64,000 bases of DNA from assembly GCA_018262195.1 (NCBI GenBank), contig JAGTRS010000001.1, positions 62,001-126,000 on the forward strand, in the 5' to 3' direction. Shown here piece by piece: positions 28,601 through 36,471 of this stretch (position 1 is its first letter; every line of letters starts with the position of its first letter). The notes below the pieces were generated by a model. It was not told the origin of the DNA. It was given only the letters and a program-made list of their open reading frames with translations, and did no database searches. A program made the position numbers and the translations under genes. This stretch comes from Pseudomonadota bacterium. GTDB lineage: Bacteria; Pseudomonadota; Gammaproteobacteria; Burkholderiales; Rhodocyclaceae.

Positions 28601-29429
28601 CCGACCAGATACGCTCTCCCTTGGTCACGTCGAAAATGCCCGGATCGCTGCCCCTGGCAAACGCCTGCCAGGAGGCAATCAGCGATGCAGGAGCCCCGGG
28701 GAAAGACTGGCTGAGCAAGGCGATATCGGCATGATCACCCCAGTTTCCTGTCAGACCAAAGGCCTTCTTGCCGTTGGCAAACGCCTCGGCTGAAGAATAG
28801 GCCTTATGCACCGCCGTCAGCACCTCCAGACCTGTCAGCCGCTTGATTTCCCGGGCAAAGGACTCAACCTCCATGCCCAACTCGACATAACCGATCAAGA
28901 CCCCATTGACACGCCAGGGCATGACCTGTCTGAGCGTAAAGACGGAAGTCGTCCCAAGTTCGAGACCCGTCGTCATCTGGCCGCTTGCCTCGGCATCCAG
29001 CAAACCTTTGCGGCGCACCTCATCCCCGGCTCGCTCCGGATCGTGCACGCGCAAAAGCACGCGACGATCGAGCGAAATGAAATACCAGTGACTAAGGTCA
29101 AACTGGGCATGCAATTCGCGGTACCTGGGTGCTGCCAAGGCCAGCAGAGCAGCGCGATCGCCCCGCTGCATCGCCTCGATAAACCGGTTGTCACCAACAA
29201 CCTGTGTCGCCATCCAGCGTAAATGGCGACCGTTAATATCGACCATATCCTGCCAGATGCGCTCGACTTGCTCGCTTGCGAGCGCCGTTCGCTCAGTTTC
29301 GCGCCAATCCAGATAAGCCGCGAAGCTGACCAATATCAGCATGGCCAGCCCAATGGTGGCCACCAGTACCGGCATGATGATCTGCCGGCGGAAACGCAGG
29401 ACTGACGACGGGGAAGTCATCTTGGACAC
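25608..29429 (-). CDS. Hybrid sensor histidine kinase with periplasmic sensor, three PAS and two receiver domains
   Basis: A 1273-residue inner-membrane protein. TM1 is at about residues 16-38. A periplasmic Cache-like domain lies at about 40-305 ([19 protein letters not shown]), with TM2 at about 310-332. PAS domains follow near 360-480, 490-600 and 615-730 ([28 protein letters not shown]). A coiled coil, HisKA ([11 protein letters not shown], His near 765) and HATPase_c ([18 protein letters not shown]) come next. Two receiver domains end the protein ([11 protein letters not shown] near 1040 and [11 protein letters not shown] near 1185). It is a multi-step phosphorelay sensor. No partner HPt is adjacent. 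The N-terminal start at 29429 precedes the first helix directly. Confidence 0.92.
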   Translation of the reverse strand: MSKMTSPSSVLRFRRQIIMPVLVATIGLAMLILVSFAAYLDWRETERTALASEQVERIWQDMVDINGRHLRWMATQVVGDNRFIEAMQRGDRAALLALAAPRYRELHAQFDLSHWYFISLDRRVLLRVHDPERAGDEVRRKGLLDAEASGQMTTGLELGTTSVFTLRQVMPWRVNGVLIGYVELGMEVESFAREIKRLTGLEVLTAVHKAYSSAEAFANGKKAFGLTGNWGDHADIALLSQSFPGAPASLIASWQAFARGSDPGIFDVTKGERIWSGRLIALPDNNQQPVASMAILRDTAAERTSRTQLLFFVGAACVVFIVLLMLALHRRVGRVEQHVVQTNEDLEASNQRFRDFSESSADWLWETDASLRFSYFSENLQRICGIDPQKALGKSRSELWLNDEVNSREVLTNHLAVLESRVPFRDFEYCLLNDRGERLWLLASGVPYFDKEGRFAGYRGIGQNITARKDLELAAEKSAKLLREAVENVSVGFTIYDEEDRLVICNETYLDIYSTSRDLIVPGMRFEDIIRKGAERGQYPDAQGDIDGWVKRRVAQHQHPDGLTIEQELGDGRWLLIIENRTPSGYLVGNRIDITARKMAERQLLLLSMAVEQSNEGILITDVDGNIEYVNEAFVRISGFSREEAIGQTPRMLSSGLTPQETYTDMWATLSRGLLWQGELINQRKSGETYTERLTIMPIRQDGHVTHYVAVKEDVTEKRRNADELELHRHHLEELVEARTAELAVAHEAAEAASRAKSAFLANMSHEIRTPMNAIVGLTYVLRRTVTDPAQADKLGKIASSADHLLGVINDILDISKIEANKLVLDKSEFNLEELLMRASSMVIDRVREKRLELVIDADAGLGVLMGDATRLGQALINYLGNAVKFTDYGSIVLRARMIEENADDVLIRFEVEDSGVGIAPEKLPRLFQVFEQGDSTTTRRYGGTGLGLAITRRLAQLMDGEAGAESTLGVGSTFWLTARLGRVRSANGRHRIPSLRGKRALVIDDMPVTRLVQSQLLRMIGLEGEGAAGGAVALQEIESAERNGKPYELVLIDLLMPGMDGFETLTRLRALPLRQQPLAILVTASSDPEILEDATRVGFAEVLLKPLSPSMLNDCLSRHLAVISGQTGDALLAGDSPTRSDAESTLKTEFGGARILLVEDEPINQEVALAILEEIGWMIDVAANGRESLALVEANDYQLVLMDMQMPVMDGLATTRQIRRLSGRENLPIIAMTANAFSEDRDKCLEAGMNDFLSKPVEPEALYAMLLKWLRR

Positions 29430-29651
29430 AGACAGTTTTTTAGAATTTGATGTATTACTTAAGTATAACCTGATACAGCGTATGGACTTTGCTTATCCCC
29501 CGACTTTCCAGCAAAGCCAAAGCGAATTCCAGTCGGGAATCGCAACAACGTAGCCAGATGATTGGTTCTCCAACCGCCCACTAAAACGCCGCCGAGGACA
29601 ATTATTGACCTGCAAAAAGGAAGAAATACGTGCCAAAACGCGGATATTGGT

Positions 29652-29657
29652 TATAAT
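29652..29657 (+). promoter_or_regulatory. -10 box of tRNA-Val promoter
   Basis: TATAAT in TTATAATGCGCGCCC, followed 12 nt later by the mature tRNA. A G/C-rich discriminator, typical of stringently controlled tRNA promoters, follows. No convincing -35 hexamer is seen at the right spacing. Confidence 0.65.
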
Positions 29658-29669
29658 GCGCGCCCTTCA

Positions 29670-29745
29670 GCGTTCTTAGCTCAGTTGGTAGAGCGTCTGC
29701 CTTACACGCAGAATGTCGGCGGTTCGAGCCCGTCAGGACGCACCA
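29670..29745 (+). tRNA. tRNA-Val(TAC)
   Basis: A 76-nt cloverleaf. Acceptor GCGTTCT pairs with AGGACGC (one G-T pair). The D arm is GCTC-AGTTGGTA-GAGC, and the anticodon stem TCTGC/GCAGA has loop CTTACAC (anticodon TAC). The T arm has the TTCGAGC loop. The 3' CCA is encoded. Only a single tRNA is present. A strong terminator follows. Confidence 0.97.
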
Positions 29746-29776
29746 AATTCCACTCCGATGAAATTCATCGAAGTCC

Positions 29777-29804
29777 AAAAAACCCCGCCAATGCGGGGTT
29801 TTTT
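29777..29804 (+). terminator. Intrinsic terminator after tRNA-Val
   Basis: AAAAAACCCCGCCAATGCGGGG followed by TTTTTT: a 6-7 bp GC stem, short loop and T-run. The A-run on the left makes it potentially bidirectional. Confidence 0.9.
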
Positions 29805-30030
29805 GCATCTCAACCGGGAAAAAATCCAGAACAGCGCGCGCAGGCGTTGAGAGGCATCAACCTCTGAACGACCGCTTGACGGCGTACTCGCCCAAGGGCG
29901 ACACGTCGGCCGGCGCCGCCGCTCAGTCGTCGCGCCTGGTCACTCGGCAATGGGCAGCAAATCAATCGGACATTGCCAGATCGTTGCTAACCCCAGCCTC
30001 CCCACCCGGCGATGGGTATCAGGCACTAGC

Positions 30031-30159
30031 TCAGCGAGGAATCAGCGGATGGGGCGCTGACTTCTCCTGTTTCTTGACTTGCTTGGCCACTTTCTTTTCC
30101 TTCTGGGTCAAGACTGCCTGTTTCTTGCCTTCCTTGGTTCCGTGCTTTTCCTTGCCCAT
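30031..30159 (-). CDS. 42-residue lysine-rich peptide gene
   Basis: Reads MGKEKHGTKEGKKQAVLTQ then KEKKVAKQVKKQEKSAPHPLIPR: 14 Lys in 42 residues, no hydrophobic segment, intrinsically disordered. The ATG at 30159 is preceded by ACAGGAGAAAGACC, an excellent ribosome binding site. A -10-like TAGTTT (30193-30198) is placed exactly 41.5 nt from the centre of the operator at 30218-30237. These features support a real stress-type small gene divergent from the Crp-PAS regulator. I know no function. A nucleic-acid-binding or histone-tail-like role is possible from composition alone. Confidence 0.68.
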   Translation of the reverse strand: MGKEKHGTKEGKKQAVLTQKEKKVAKQVKKQEKSAPHPLIPR

Positions 30160-30192
30160 GGTCTTTCTCCTGTAGTCGATGGTGGAATTTTG

Positions 30193-30198
30193 AAACTA
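30193..30198 (-). promoter_or_regulatory. -10-like hexamer for 42-residue peptide gene
   Basis: TAGTTT on the minus strand occupies positions -12 to -7 if the palindrome at 30218-30237 is centred at -41.5. Confidence 0.5.
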
Positions 30199-30217
30199 GC
30201 CAGAAATCGATTGCCTG

Positions 30218-30237
30218 TATGTTCGCGAGCGTACATA
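30218..30237. promoter_or_regulatory. Palindromic operator, site A (Crp-PAS divergent promoter)
   Basis: TATGTtCGCgaGCGtACATA, a 20-bp palindrome symmetrical at 8 of 10 pairs, between the 42-residue peptide gene and the crp-PAS gene. Both flanks carry a -10-like hexamer at identical distance (TAGTTT left, TATCAT right). One operator could serve both promoters. It is the best copy of a motif found at four other intergenic places in this window. Confidence 0.75.
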
Positions 30238-30256
30238 TCGATTTGGCTTTGTTCTG

Positions 30257-30262
30257 TATCAT
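30257..30262 (+). promoter_or_regulatory. -10 box of crp-PAS gene
   Basis: TATCAT, 5 of 6 matches to TATAAT, at -12 to -7 relative to an operator centred at -41.5. This implies a 5' leader of about 147 nt before the ATG at 30416. Confidence 0.6.
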
Positions 30263-30415
30263 GCAAATTGGTTGGGGATTACATAAATGACTGGCGCCCA
30301 TGGCAGCCGGCCTTGAATTTGAGAAAGCACAAAAAACCCTGACACCGATCGACACCAGCAGCATGTGTCATCAAATTTCCGAGAAGTGCCGAGCGGATAA
30401 AACAATGGAGGCGCG

Positions 30416-31735
30416 ATGCCATCCGAATTGATATACAGCCCGAAACAGAACCGCATTCTTGGCTCACTGGCCACCAATGACTACTCACGCCTGCAGGATG
30501 ACCTTGAACTTGTTCATCTGGAACTGGGCCAGGTTCTTTATGAATCCGGCGATACCCTTGGCTACATTTTTTTCCCGATCACCTGCATCGTCTCCCTGAT
30601 CTTCACCACCAGAAAAGGTGGCACGGCAGAACTGGCCATTACCGGCAACGATGGACTGGTCGGCATTCCGCTGGTCCTGGGCGGCGACACAACCACGCAC
30701 CGGGTGGTTGTGCAGAGCGCCGGCGCCGCCTACCGGCTCAAGGTTGAAGTCGTCCGCTGGGAACTGGACCAGGGCGGCGAGTTGCAGCACCTGGCGCTGC
30801 GCTACACCCAGGCCCTGATGACCCAGATGGCGCAGAGCATCGTCTGCAACCGATTCCATGCCGTCGATCAGCAGCTATGTCGCTGGCTGCTGTTCAGCCT
30901 CGACCTGCTGCCCGGCAACCAACTGAACATGACGCAGGAACTGATTGCCAACATGCTGGGCGTTCGCCGTGAAGCGATCACCGAAGCCGCCGGAAAGCTG
31001 CAGGCCGCCGGCCTGATCGAATACAGCCGCGGCCATATCACCGTGCTCGACCGCCCCGGCCTGGAAGCCCGGGCATGCGAGTGCTACGCCGCCGTCAAAA
31101 GCGAATATGAGCGGATATTCCGCCTGCAATCCGATGTCCGCGGCCCCAGCCGGGCTCGCCCCAATCCGGCCAGCGTGCGCAATCGCGCCGAGGCCCGCTT
31201 GCTGCAATCGCCCCATCCGGAACCTAAAACTGCCTGGGACAACGCCCAGCTGGTGCACGAACTGCAGGTGCATCAGATCGAACTTGAAATGAGCAACGAA
31301 GAGCTCCGCCATGCCTATGAAGAAGCGGACAACCTGCGCGAACGTTATGCCGACATCTACGACTTCGCCCCGGTCGGCTATCTGACCCTGGATCCGCTTG
31401 GTGTCATCATCGACATGAATCTGGCCGGCGCCATGTTGCTTGGCACCAAAGGTTCCCAGAAAGGCCGGCATCGCTTTGCCGCGTTCCTTGAGCCCAATCA
31501 TGCCGAGGCATTCAATCGCTTTGTCGACGACGTTCTCCACTCGAGAAAGAAGCTGCGCTGCGAATCCGTACTGGCGGCCAATGTCCATCGCCCGGCAACG
31601 AATATCCGGATCGAGGCGGTTCCCGATGCCGACGGTCGCGAATGCCGGATGGTCGTCATCGATACCTCTGGCAACGCCACAAGATCCAAACACCAATCAC
31701 GGCGCGACACCGACAACACCAACGCAAAGGAGTAG
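30416..31735 (+). CDS. Crp/Fnr family transcriptional regulator fused to a C-terminal PAS module
   Basis: A 439-residue cytosolic protein. Residues 1-125 form a cNMP-binding-fold domain (GQVLYESGDTLGYIFFP). Residues 150-225 form a Crp-type winged helix with NMTQELIANMLGVRREAITEAAGKLQ as recognition region. The regulator part matches the common stand-alone family of about 240 residues. A linker and a coiled coil follow (VHELQVHQIELEMSNEELR, near residue 280). Then comes a PAS domain (about 315-425; YDFAPVGYLTLDPLG). Such a PAS fusion would let a second signal modulate DNA binding. The same coiled-coil/PAS module occurs in the kinase at 34687. No Fnr-type N-terminal Fe-S cysteines are present. 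The adjacent operator suggests autoregulation. Confidence 0.9.
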   Translation: MPSELIYSPKQNRILGSLATNDYSRLQDDLELVHLELGQVLYESGDTLGYIFFPITCIVSLIFTTRKGGTAELAITGNDGLVGIPLVLGGDTTTHRVVVQSAGAAYRLKVEVVRWELDQGGELQHLALRYTQALMTQMAQSIVCNRFHAVDQQLCRWLLFSLDLLPGNQLNMTQELIANMLGVRREAITEAAGKLQAAGLIEYSRGHITVLDRPGLEARACECYAAVKSEYERIFRLQSDVRGPSRARPNPASVRNRAEARLLQSPHPEPKTAWDNAQLVHELQVHQIELEMSNEELRHAYEEADNLRERYADIYDFAPVGYLTLDPLGVIIDMNLAGAMLLGTKGSQKGRHRFAAFLEPNHAEAFNRFVDDVLHSRKKLRCESVLAANVHRPATNIRIEAVPDADGRECRMVVIDTSGNATRSKHQSRRDTDNTNAKE

Positions 31736-31740
31736 TCACC

Positions 31741-32061
31741 ATGCTTGTTACCTTCAAATCAGCCAACAACGCCGACCTGATCATGCACGAAAAGAGCGCC
31801 AGGGAAATTCTTGCCCTGCTCGGTAAAAGTCAGGACGACGCGCGTGGAATCATTACCGTTGAACAGTTGCCCGAAGCCATCTCGACGCTGCAGAAATCCA
31901 TCGTAGCCGACAAGGCCAGCCCGCAGAAAATAGCCGCCAGCCCGAGCAAAAACGAAACAGACGACGAGCCGCCGGTCAGCCTCACCCAACGCGCCACGCC
32001 CTTCGTCGAGATGCTCGAACGTGCCGTAAAAGCCGGCGAGCCGGTCGTCTGGGGGGTATGA
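31741..32061 (+). CDS. DUF1840 domain protein
   Basis: A 106-residue cytosolic protein. The start MLVTFKSANNADLIMHEKSA and the ending EMLERAVKAGEPVVWGV are typical of DUF1840, a family of unknown role in betaproteobacteria. A variable Ala/Ser/Pro linker (about residues 60-80) joins the two conserved ends. AAAGGAG precedes the ATG at 31741. It lies 5 nt after crp-PAS and 7 nt before the CheB-CheR fusion, so all are co-transcribed. Confidence 0.88.
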   Translation: MLVTFKSANNADLIMHEKSAREILALLGKSQDDARGIITVEQLPEAISTLQKSIVADKASPQKIAASPSKNETDDEPPVSLTQRATPFVEMLERAVKAGEPVVWGV

Positions 32062-32068
32062 TCCGCCA

Positions 32069-34690
32069 ATGCCGTCCACCGGGAAGCGCGAGCGCATCCA
32101 CCCCCCCTCCGCAGTAGCCGATGACCAGCGCTTTCCGATCATCGGCATAGGTGCGTCAGCCGGCGGCCTCGAAGCGCTCGAGCAGTTTCTCGGCGGCGTG
32201 CCGGTCAATAGCGGCATGGCTTTTGTCGTCGTCCAGCACCTCGACCCCAACCGCTACGGCATGCTGCCGGAACTCCTGCAACGCACCACCACGATGGTGG
32301 TCAAGCAGGCGGGCAACCGGATGAAGATCAAGCCGGACTGCGTTTATGTCATTCCGCCCAACAAGGATCTGTCGATCCTCCATGACACCCTCTACCTGCT
32401 CGAACCGGTCGCGTCGCGAGGATTGCGTCTGCCGATCAACTCGTTTCTCTGCAGTCTGGCCGAAGACCGGCGCGAACGGGCCATCGGCATCATTCTTTCC
32501 GGCATGGGCTCGGATGGAACGCTGGGGCTGCTGGCGATCAGCGACCATGGCGGACTGTCGCTCGTGCAGGATCCGGCCACCGCCAAATTCGATGCCATGC
32601 CGCGCAGCGCGATTGACGCCCGCCTGGCGGATATCGTCGCCCCGCCGGGCGATCTGGCCAGACTGATTATCGACCGCCTGCAACACCCGCCTCGCCTTTT
32701 GCCCCCCGAAACGGTTCTCGAGCCGGATAGCGAGGCCAAAAGTTCGGCCTTCGACAAGATCTGCATCCTGCTGCGCGCCCAGACCGGTCACGATTTCTCG
32801 CTGTACAAGAAAAGTACGATCTATCGGCGGGTCGAGCGCCGGATGGGCATTCATCGGCTGGGCGGCATTGCCGACTACGTCGGCTTTCTCCAGACCAACC
32901 CCCAGGAAGTCGACCTGCTCTTCAAGGAATTGCTGATCGGCGTCACCAGCTTCTTCCGCGACCCCGCTGCCTGGGCCTATCTGCAGGAAGCAGTACTGCC
33001 CGGGATGATCCGCGCCAAAACCCACGACAATCTGCTGCGCGCCTGGGTGGCCGGTTGCTCGAGTGGCGAGGAGGCTTATACGCTGGCCATGATTTTCCAT
33101 GAGGCAATGGACCATGCCAAACCCGCCAACCGGATCGACCTGCAGATTTTCGCTACCGACCTCGATCCGGATGCCATCGCCAAGGCAAGGCAGGGAACCT
33201 ATCCGTCCAGCATTGCCAGTGACGTTTCACCGGAGCGTCTGGCGCGGTTTTTCGTTGAGGAAAATGGCCGCTACCGGATCTGCCAGGAAATACGCCAGAT
33301 GGTGGTTTTCGCACCGCACAACCTGACGATGGACCCGCCGTTTACCCGGCTGGATATCCTGACCTGCCGAAATGTCCTGATCTATCTGGGTGCCGACCTG
33401 CAAAAACGCTTGCTGCCGCTGTTCCACTACAGCCTGAAACCCGGTGGCACGCTTTTCCTGGGTTCGGCCGAAAGCATCGGCAACTTTACCGAGCTGTTCA
33501 ACCCGCTTGAAGCCAAGGCACGCATCTATCGCCGCGAAGAAGCGAAGCAAAGAGCCATCGATGTCGACTTCCCGACCCGCCATCTGGACGATTCCCCCAA
33601 CCCCATTCTGATACCGTCACCGACCATGCAACCAGCCAATCTGCAAACCCTGGCCGACCAACTGCTGCTGCAGAAATTCTCGCCAGCCGCCGTACTGACC
33701 AATGCGGAAGGGGACATCCTTTTCATCAACGGGCGGACCGGAAAATATCTCGAGCCGGCAGCCGGCAAGGCCAACTGGAACATCCATGCCATGGCCCGCG
33801 AGGGCTTGCGCCAGGAGCTGATTCTCGCCCTGCCCAAAGCACTGCGCAGCGCCGAGCCGGTGGTTGTCAAAAATCTGACGATCGAGGACAACGGCGAAAG
33901 TCACAGCCTTGACCTGACCGTTTACCCCATCGACGAACCAGCCCCCCTCCACGGCATGGCGATGATCGTCTTTGCCGATGTCGTCGCGGCAAAACCGGAG
34001 CCCAAGCGCCGTTCGAGAAAGCAGCTTGCCGATGTCCGCGTTGCCGACCTGGAACAGGCCCTGCTCAAGGCAAGGGAAGAGGTTCAGAGCATTCGCGAGG
34101 AGATGCAGACCTCGCACGAAGAACTCAAATCGACCAACGAGGAGTTGCAGTCGACCAATGAAGAGTTGCAGTCGACCAACGAGGAACTGACTACCTCCAA
34201 GGAGGAAATGCAGTCTCTCAACGAAGAGTTGCAGACGGTCAACGCCGAGCTTCAGTCCAAGGTCGACGAATGGTCCGCGACCAGCAATGACATGAAGAAC
34301 CTGCTCAACAGCACCGATATCGCCACGGTTTTTCTCGACAACATGCTGCATGTCCGGCGTTATACCAGCCAGGCGACCAAAATCTTCAAGTTCATTCCAA
34401 ACGACATCGGACGGCCGCTGGCCGATATTGTCCACAAACTCGACTACCTCGATTTGCAGGACGATGCCCAGGACGTCCTGCGGACGCTGGCCTTTTCCGA
34501 AAAGCAGATCACCAGCAAGGATGGATCCTGGTACATCGTCCGGATCATGCCCTACCGAACGCTGGAAAACGTGATCGACGGCGTGGTCATCACCTTCATC
34601 GACATCAGCGAGGCGAAACGGCTTGAAGCCGAGTTGCGGGCAGCCAGGGCAACCGGCGAGCCAGGCCCGACCACCAGGGATCAGCCATGA
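32069..34690 (+). CDS. CheB-CheR-PAS fusion signalling protein
   Basis: An 873-residue cytosolic chimera. It begins with a CheB methylesterase domain (about 22-205) with the catalytic Ser in GIGASAGGLEA, His in VVQHLDP and Asp in GMGSDGTLG. A CheR methyltransferase follows (about 220-490: TSFFRDPAAW, the SAM motif GCSSGEEAYTLA, LTCRNVLIYL). A PAS-like region (about 520-640), a long heptad coiled coil (about 670-735, EELQSTNEEL repeats) and a terminal PAS (about 740-855) complete it. All catalytic motifs are intact. No chemoreceptor or CheA gene is nearby, so it may act outside chemotaxis. It overlaps the downstream hybrid kinase start by 4 nt. Confidence 0.93.
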   Translation: MPSTGKRERIHPPSAVADDQRFPIIGIGASAGGLEALEQFLGGVPVNSGMAFVVVQHLDPNRYGMLPELLQRTTTMVVKQAGNRMKIKPDCVYVIPPNKDLSILHDTLYLLEPVASRGLRLPINSFLCSLAEDRRERAIGIILSGMGSDGTLGLLAISDHGGLSLVQDPATAKFDAMPRSAIDARLADIVAPPGDLARLIIDRLQHPPRLLPPETVLEPDSEAKSSAFDKICILLRAQTGHDFSLYKKSTIYRRVERRMGIHRLGGIADYVGFLQTNPQEVDLLFKELLIGVTSFFRDPAAWAYLQEAVLPGMIRAKTHDNLLRAWVAGCSSGEEAYTLAMIFHEAMDHAKPANRIDLQIFATDLDPDAIAKARQGTYPSSIASDVSPERLARFFVEENGRYRICQEIRQMVVFAPHNLTMDPPFTRLDILTCRNVLIYLGADLQKRLLPLFHYSLKPGGTLFLGSAESIGNFTELFNPLEAKARIYRREEAKQRAIDVDFPTRHLDDSPNPILIPSPTMQPANLQTLADQLLLQKFSPAAVLTNAEGDILFINGRTGKYLEPAAGKANWNIHAMAREGLRQELILALPKALRSAEPVVVKNLTIEDNGESHSLDLTVYPIDEPAPLHGMAMIVFADVVAAKPEPKRRSRKQLADVRVADLEQALLKAREEVQSIREEMQTSHEELKSTNEELQSTNEELQSTNEELTTSKEEMQSLNEELQTVNAELQSKVDEWSATSNDMKNLLNSTDIATVFLDNMLHVRRYTSQATKIFKFIPNDIGRPLADIVHKLDYLDLQDDAQDVLRTLAFSEKQITSKDGSWYIVRIMPYRTLENVIDGVVITFIDISEAKRLEAELRAARATGEPGPTTRDQP
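34121..34190 (+). repeat. 21-nt in-gene repeats encoding coiled-coil heptads
   Basis: About three tandem near-copies of GAGTTGCAGTCGACCAATGA type units (one codon heptad each) lie in the CheB-CheR-PAS gene, encoding ELQSTNE heptads. Exact DNA repetition makes heptad gain or loss by slippage possible. Confidence 0.7.
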
Positions 34691-36471
34691 CACCCCCGCC
34701 GTTGACCAACCCGACCGAGTTACGGCGCCGGGCGGAAGATCAGCTCAATGCCACGCCGGGCGGCAAGCCGGCGGCCATGCCGCATGCCGACCAGACGCGG
34801 CTATTGCAGGAACTTCAAGTCCACCAGGTCGAGCTTGAAATGCAAAACCAGGTGTTGATCGAGGCGCAGACGGAAATATCCCGCAACCTCGCGCAATTGA
34901 CCGAACTGTACGATCTGGCCCCGATTGCCTATTTCACCCTGGATCGAACTGGCCGCATTACCAAATCGAATGCCATGGCCAGAAAGCTGATCGGCAGCCC
35001 GTTTCTGGCCATGGACGGTTGCCATCTGTCGCGCTTTATCCAGACAGATTCATTGCTGGCGTTCAAGGAGTTCATCACCCGGATATTCTCCATGCGGCGC
35101 CTGGAGGCTTGCCATCTGACACTACTGTCGTCACTCGGCCGTCCACCGGTCTATGTTGTCATGGAGGGGGTGGCCGATGAGAGCGAGCAGGAATGTCGTC
35201 TGGTCGTCACCGACCTGACGCGCCAGCATGCTTCGGAGGAGGCCCTGGCCTCGCTGGCCGTACGGACCGATGAACTGGCGGCGGCAAAGGCGGCAGCCGA
35301 AGCAGCCAACCGGACCAAGGCGGCTTTTCTCGCCAACATGAGCCACGAAATCCGTACGCCGATGAGTGCCATACTCGGCATGGCACATCTGATGCAGCGC
35401 TCTGAGCTCAATCCCGAGCAGCAGGTCCGGCTGGCCAAGATCGATGCGGCAGGAAAACACCTGCTCGGCATCATCAATGACATTCTTGACCTTTCCAAGA
35501 TCGAGGCCGATCAACTCGTCATCGAGAAAACGGCATTCATGGTCAACGACGTTCTGGCTGACGTGACCAATCTGGTAGCCGACAGGATCAGCGCCAATGA
35601 TCTCGAACTGCAGGTCAATCTGGCGCCTGAACTGCAGGGCTTGAACATGCTCGGCGACCCCTTGCGCTTGAAACAGGTGCTGCTGAATTTGCTGGGCAAT
35701 GCGATCAAATTCACCGAGCGGGGCCGTGTCGAAATCAGCGCCAGCGTTGCCGCTCAAAATGGGAATGACTGGCTGATCTCCTTTGCGGTCCGGGATAGCG
35801 GTTGCGGCATTCCGCCGGGCGCTCTGGAACGCATCTTCACGCCGTTTGAACAGGCCGATACCTCGACTACCCGGCAATACGGCGGCACAGGCCTGGGCCT
35901 GAGCATCTCGAAGCGACTGGTTCAATTGATGGGCGGCGATATTTCAGTAACCAGCAGGCTCGAGCAAGGCAGCACTTTTACCTTCTCGGTCCATCTTGAA
36001 AAAGATGGAAACCGGGAAAAGATGCCGGACGCCCGTCTGTTGCCGGACGCCCCGGATGCAGAGCAGCTACTGCGCACCCGCTATCGCGACAAATACATCC
36101 TGCTGGTCGAAGACGACGAAATCAATCAGGAAGTGGCGCTGGAAATACTGCATGAAGATATCGGCTTGCGCGTCGATGTGGCTGGTGATGGTGCCCAGGC
36201 GCTCGTCCTTGCGGCAAGCAATCCCTACGACCTCATCCTGATGGACATGCAGATGCCGGTCATGGATGGCCTGACGGCCACCCGATCCATCCGGCATCTG
36301 GCAGGCCACCACAAGACGCCGATCCTGGCCATGACCGCCAATGCCTTTACCGATGACCATCAACGCTGCCTTGAGGCCGGCATGAACGGCTTCATCCCGA
36401 AGCCGGTAGAGCCCAAGGCGTTATTTGAGATCATCGCGAAATGGCTGGAAGTTGCCTCGCCGCTCAACTAG
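34687..36471 (+). CDS. Hybrid histidine kinase with coiled-coil/PAS input and receiver
   Basis: A 594-residue soluble kinase. The N-terminal coiled coil ([18 protein letters not shown], about residues 39-56) and PAS ([15 protein letters not shown], about 73-185) are the same module found in the Crp fusion three genes upstream. HisKA ([11 protein letters not shown], His about residue 220), HATPase_c ([18 protein letters not shown]) and a C-terminal receiver (about 470-590, [22 protein letters not shown]) follow. No transmembrane segment is seen. The ATG overlaps the CheB-CheR stop. It is the last gene of the crp-PAS cluster and its end overlaps the convergent glucan synthase by 8 nt. Confidence 0.92.
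   Translation: MTPPPLTNPTELRRRAEDQLNATPGGKPAAMPHADQTRLLQELQVHQVELEMQNQVLIEAQTEISRNLAQLTELYDLAPIAYFTLDRTGRITKSNAMARKLIGSPFLAMDGCHLSRFIQTDSLLAFKEFITRIFSMRRLEACHLTLLSSLGRPPVYVVMEGVADESEQECRLVVTDLTRQHASEEALASLAVRTDELAAAKAAAEAANRTKAAFLANMSHEIRTPMSAILGMAHLMQRSELNPEQQVRLAKIDAAGKHLLGIINDILDLSKIEADQLVIEKTAFMVNDVLADVTNLVADRISANDLELQVNLAPELQGLNMLGDPLRLKQVLLNLLGNAIKFTERGRVEISASVAAQNGNDWLISFAVRDSGCGIPPGALERIFTPFEQADTSTTRQYGGTGLGLSISKRLVQLMGGDISVTSRLEQGSTFTFSVHLEKDGNREKMPDARLLPDAPDAEQLLRTRYRDKYILLVEDDEINQEVALEILHEDIGLRVDVAGDGAQALVLAASNPYDLILMDMQMPVMDGLTATRSIRHLAGHHKTPILAMTANAFTDDHQRCLEAGMNGFIPKPVEPKALFEIIAKWLEVASPLN

Noticed and set aside
29876-30175. 99-codon plus-strand frame after the tRNA terminator
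   Set aside because: It overlaps the 42-residue gene in antisense, has no ribosome binding site, and its C-terminal hydrophobicity is the mirror of a Lys-rich strand.
30026-30364. 112-codon minus-strand frame overlapping the small peptide gene
   Set aside because: The frame ignores the good ribosome binding site and runs through the operator and both -10 boxes. The other frame gives the compositionally coherent 42-residue peptide.
32069-34690. Chemotaxis operon
   Set aside because: CheB and CheR domains are present only as a fusion with PAS. No cheA, cheW, cheY or receptor gene lies nearby, so a chemotaxis call is not supported.
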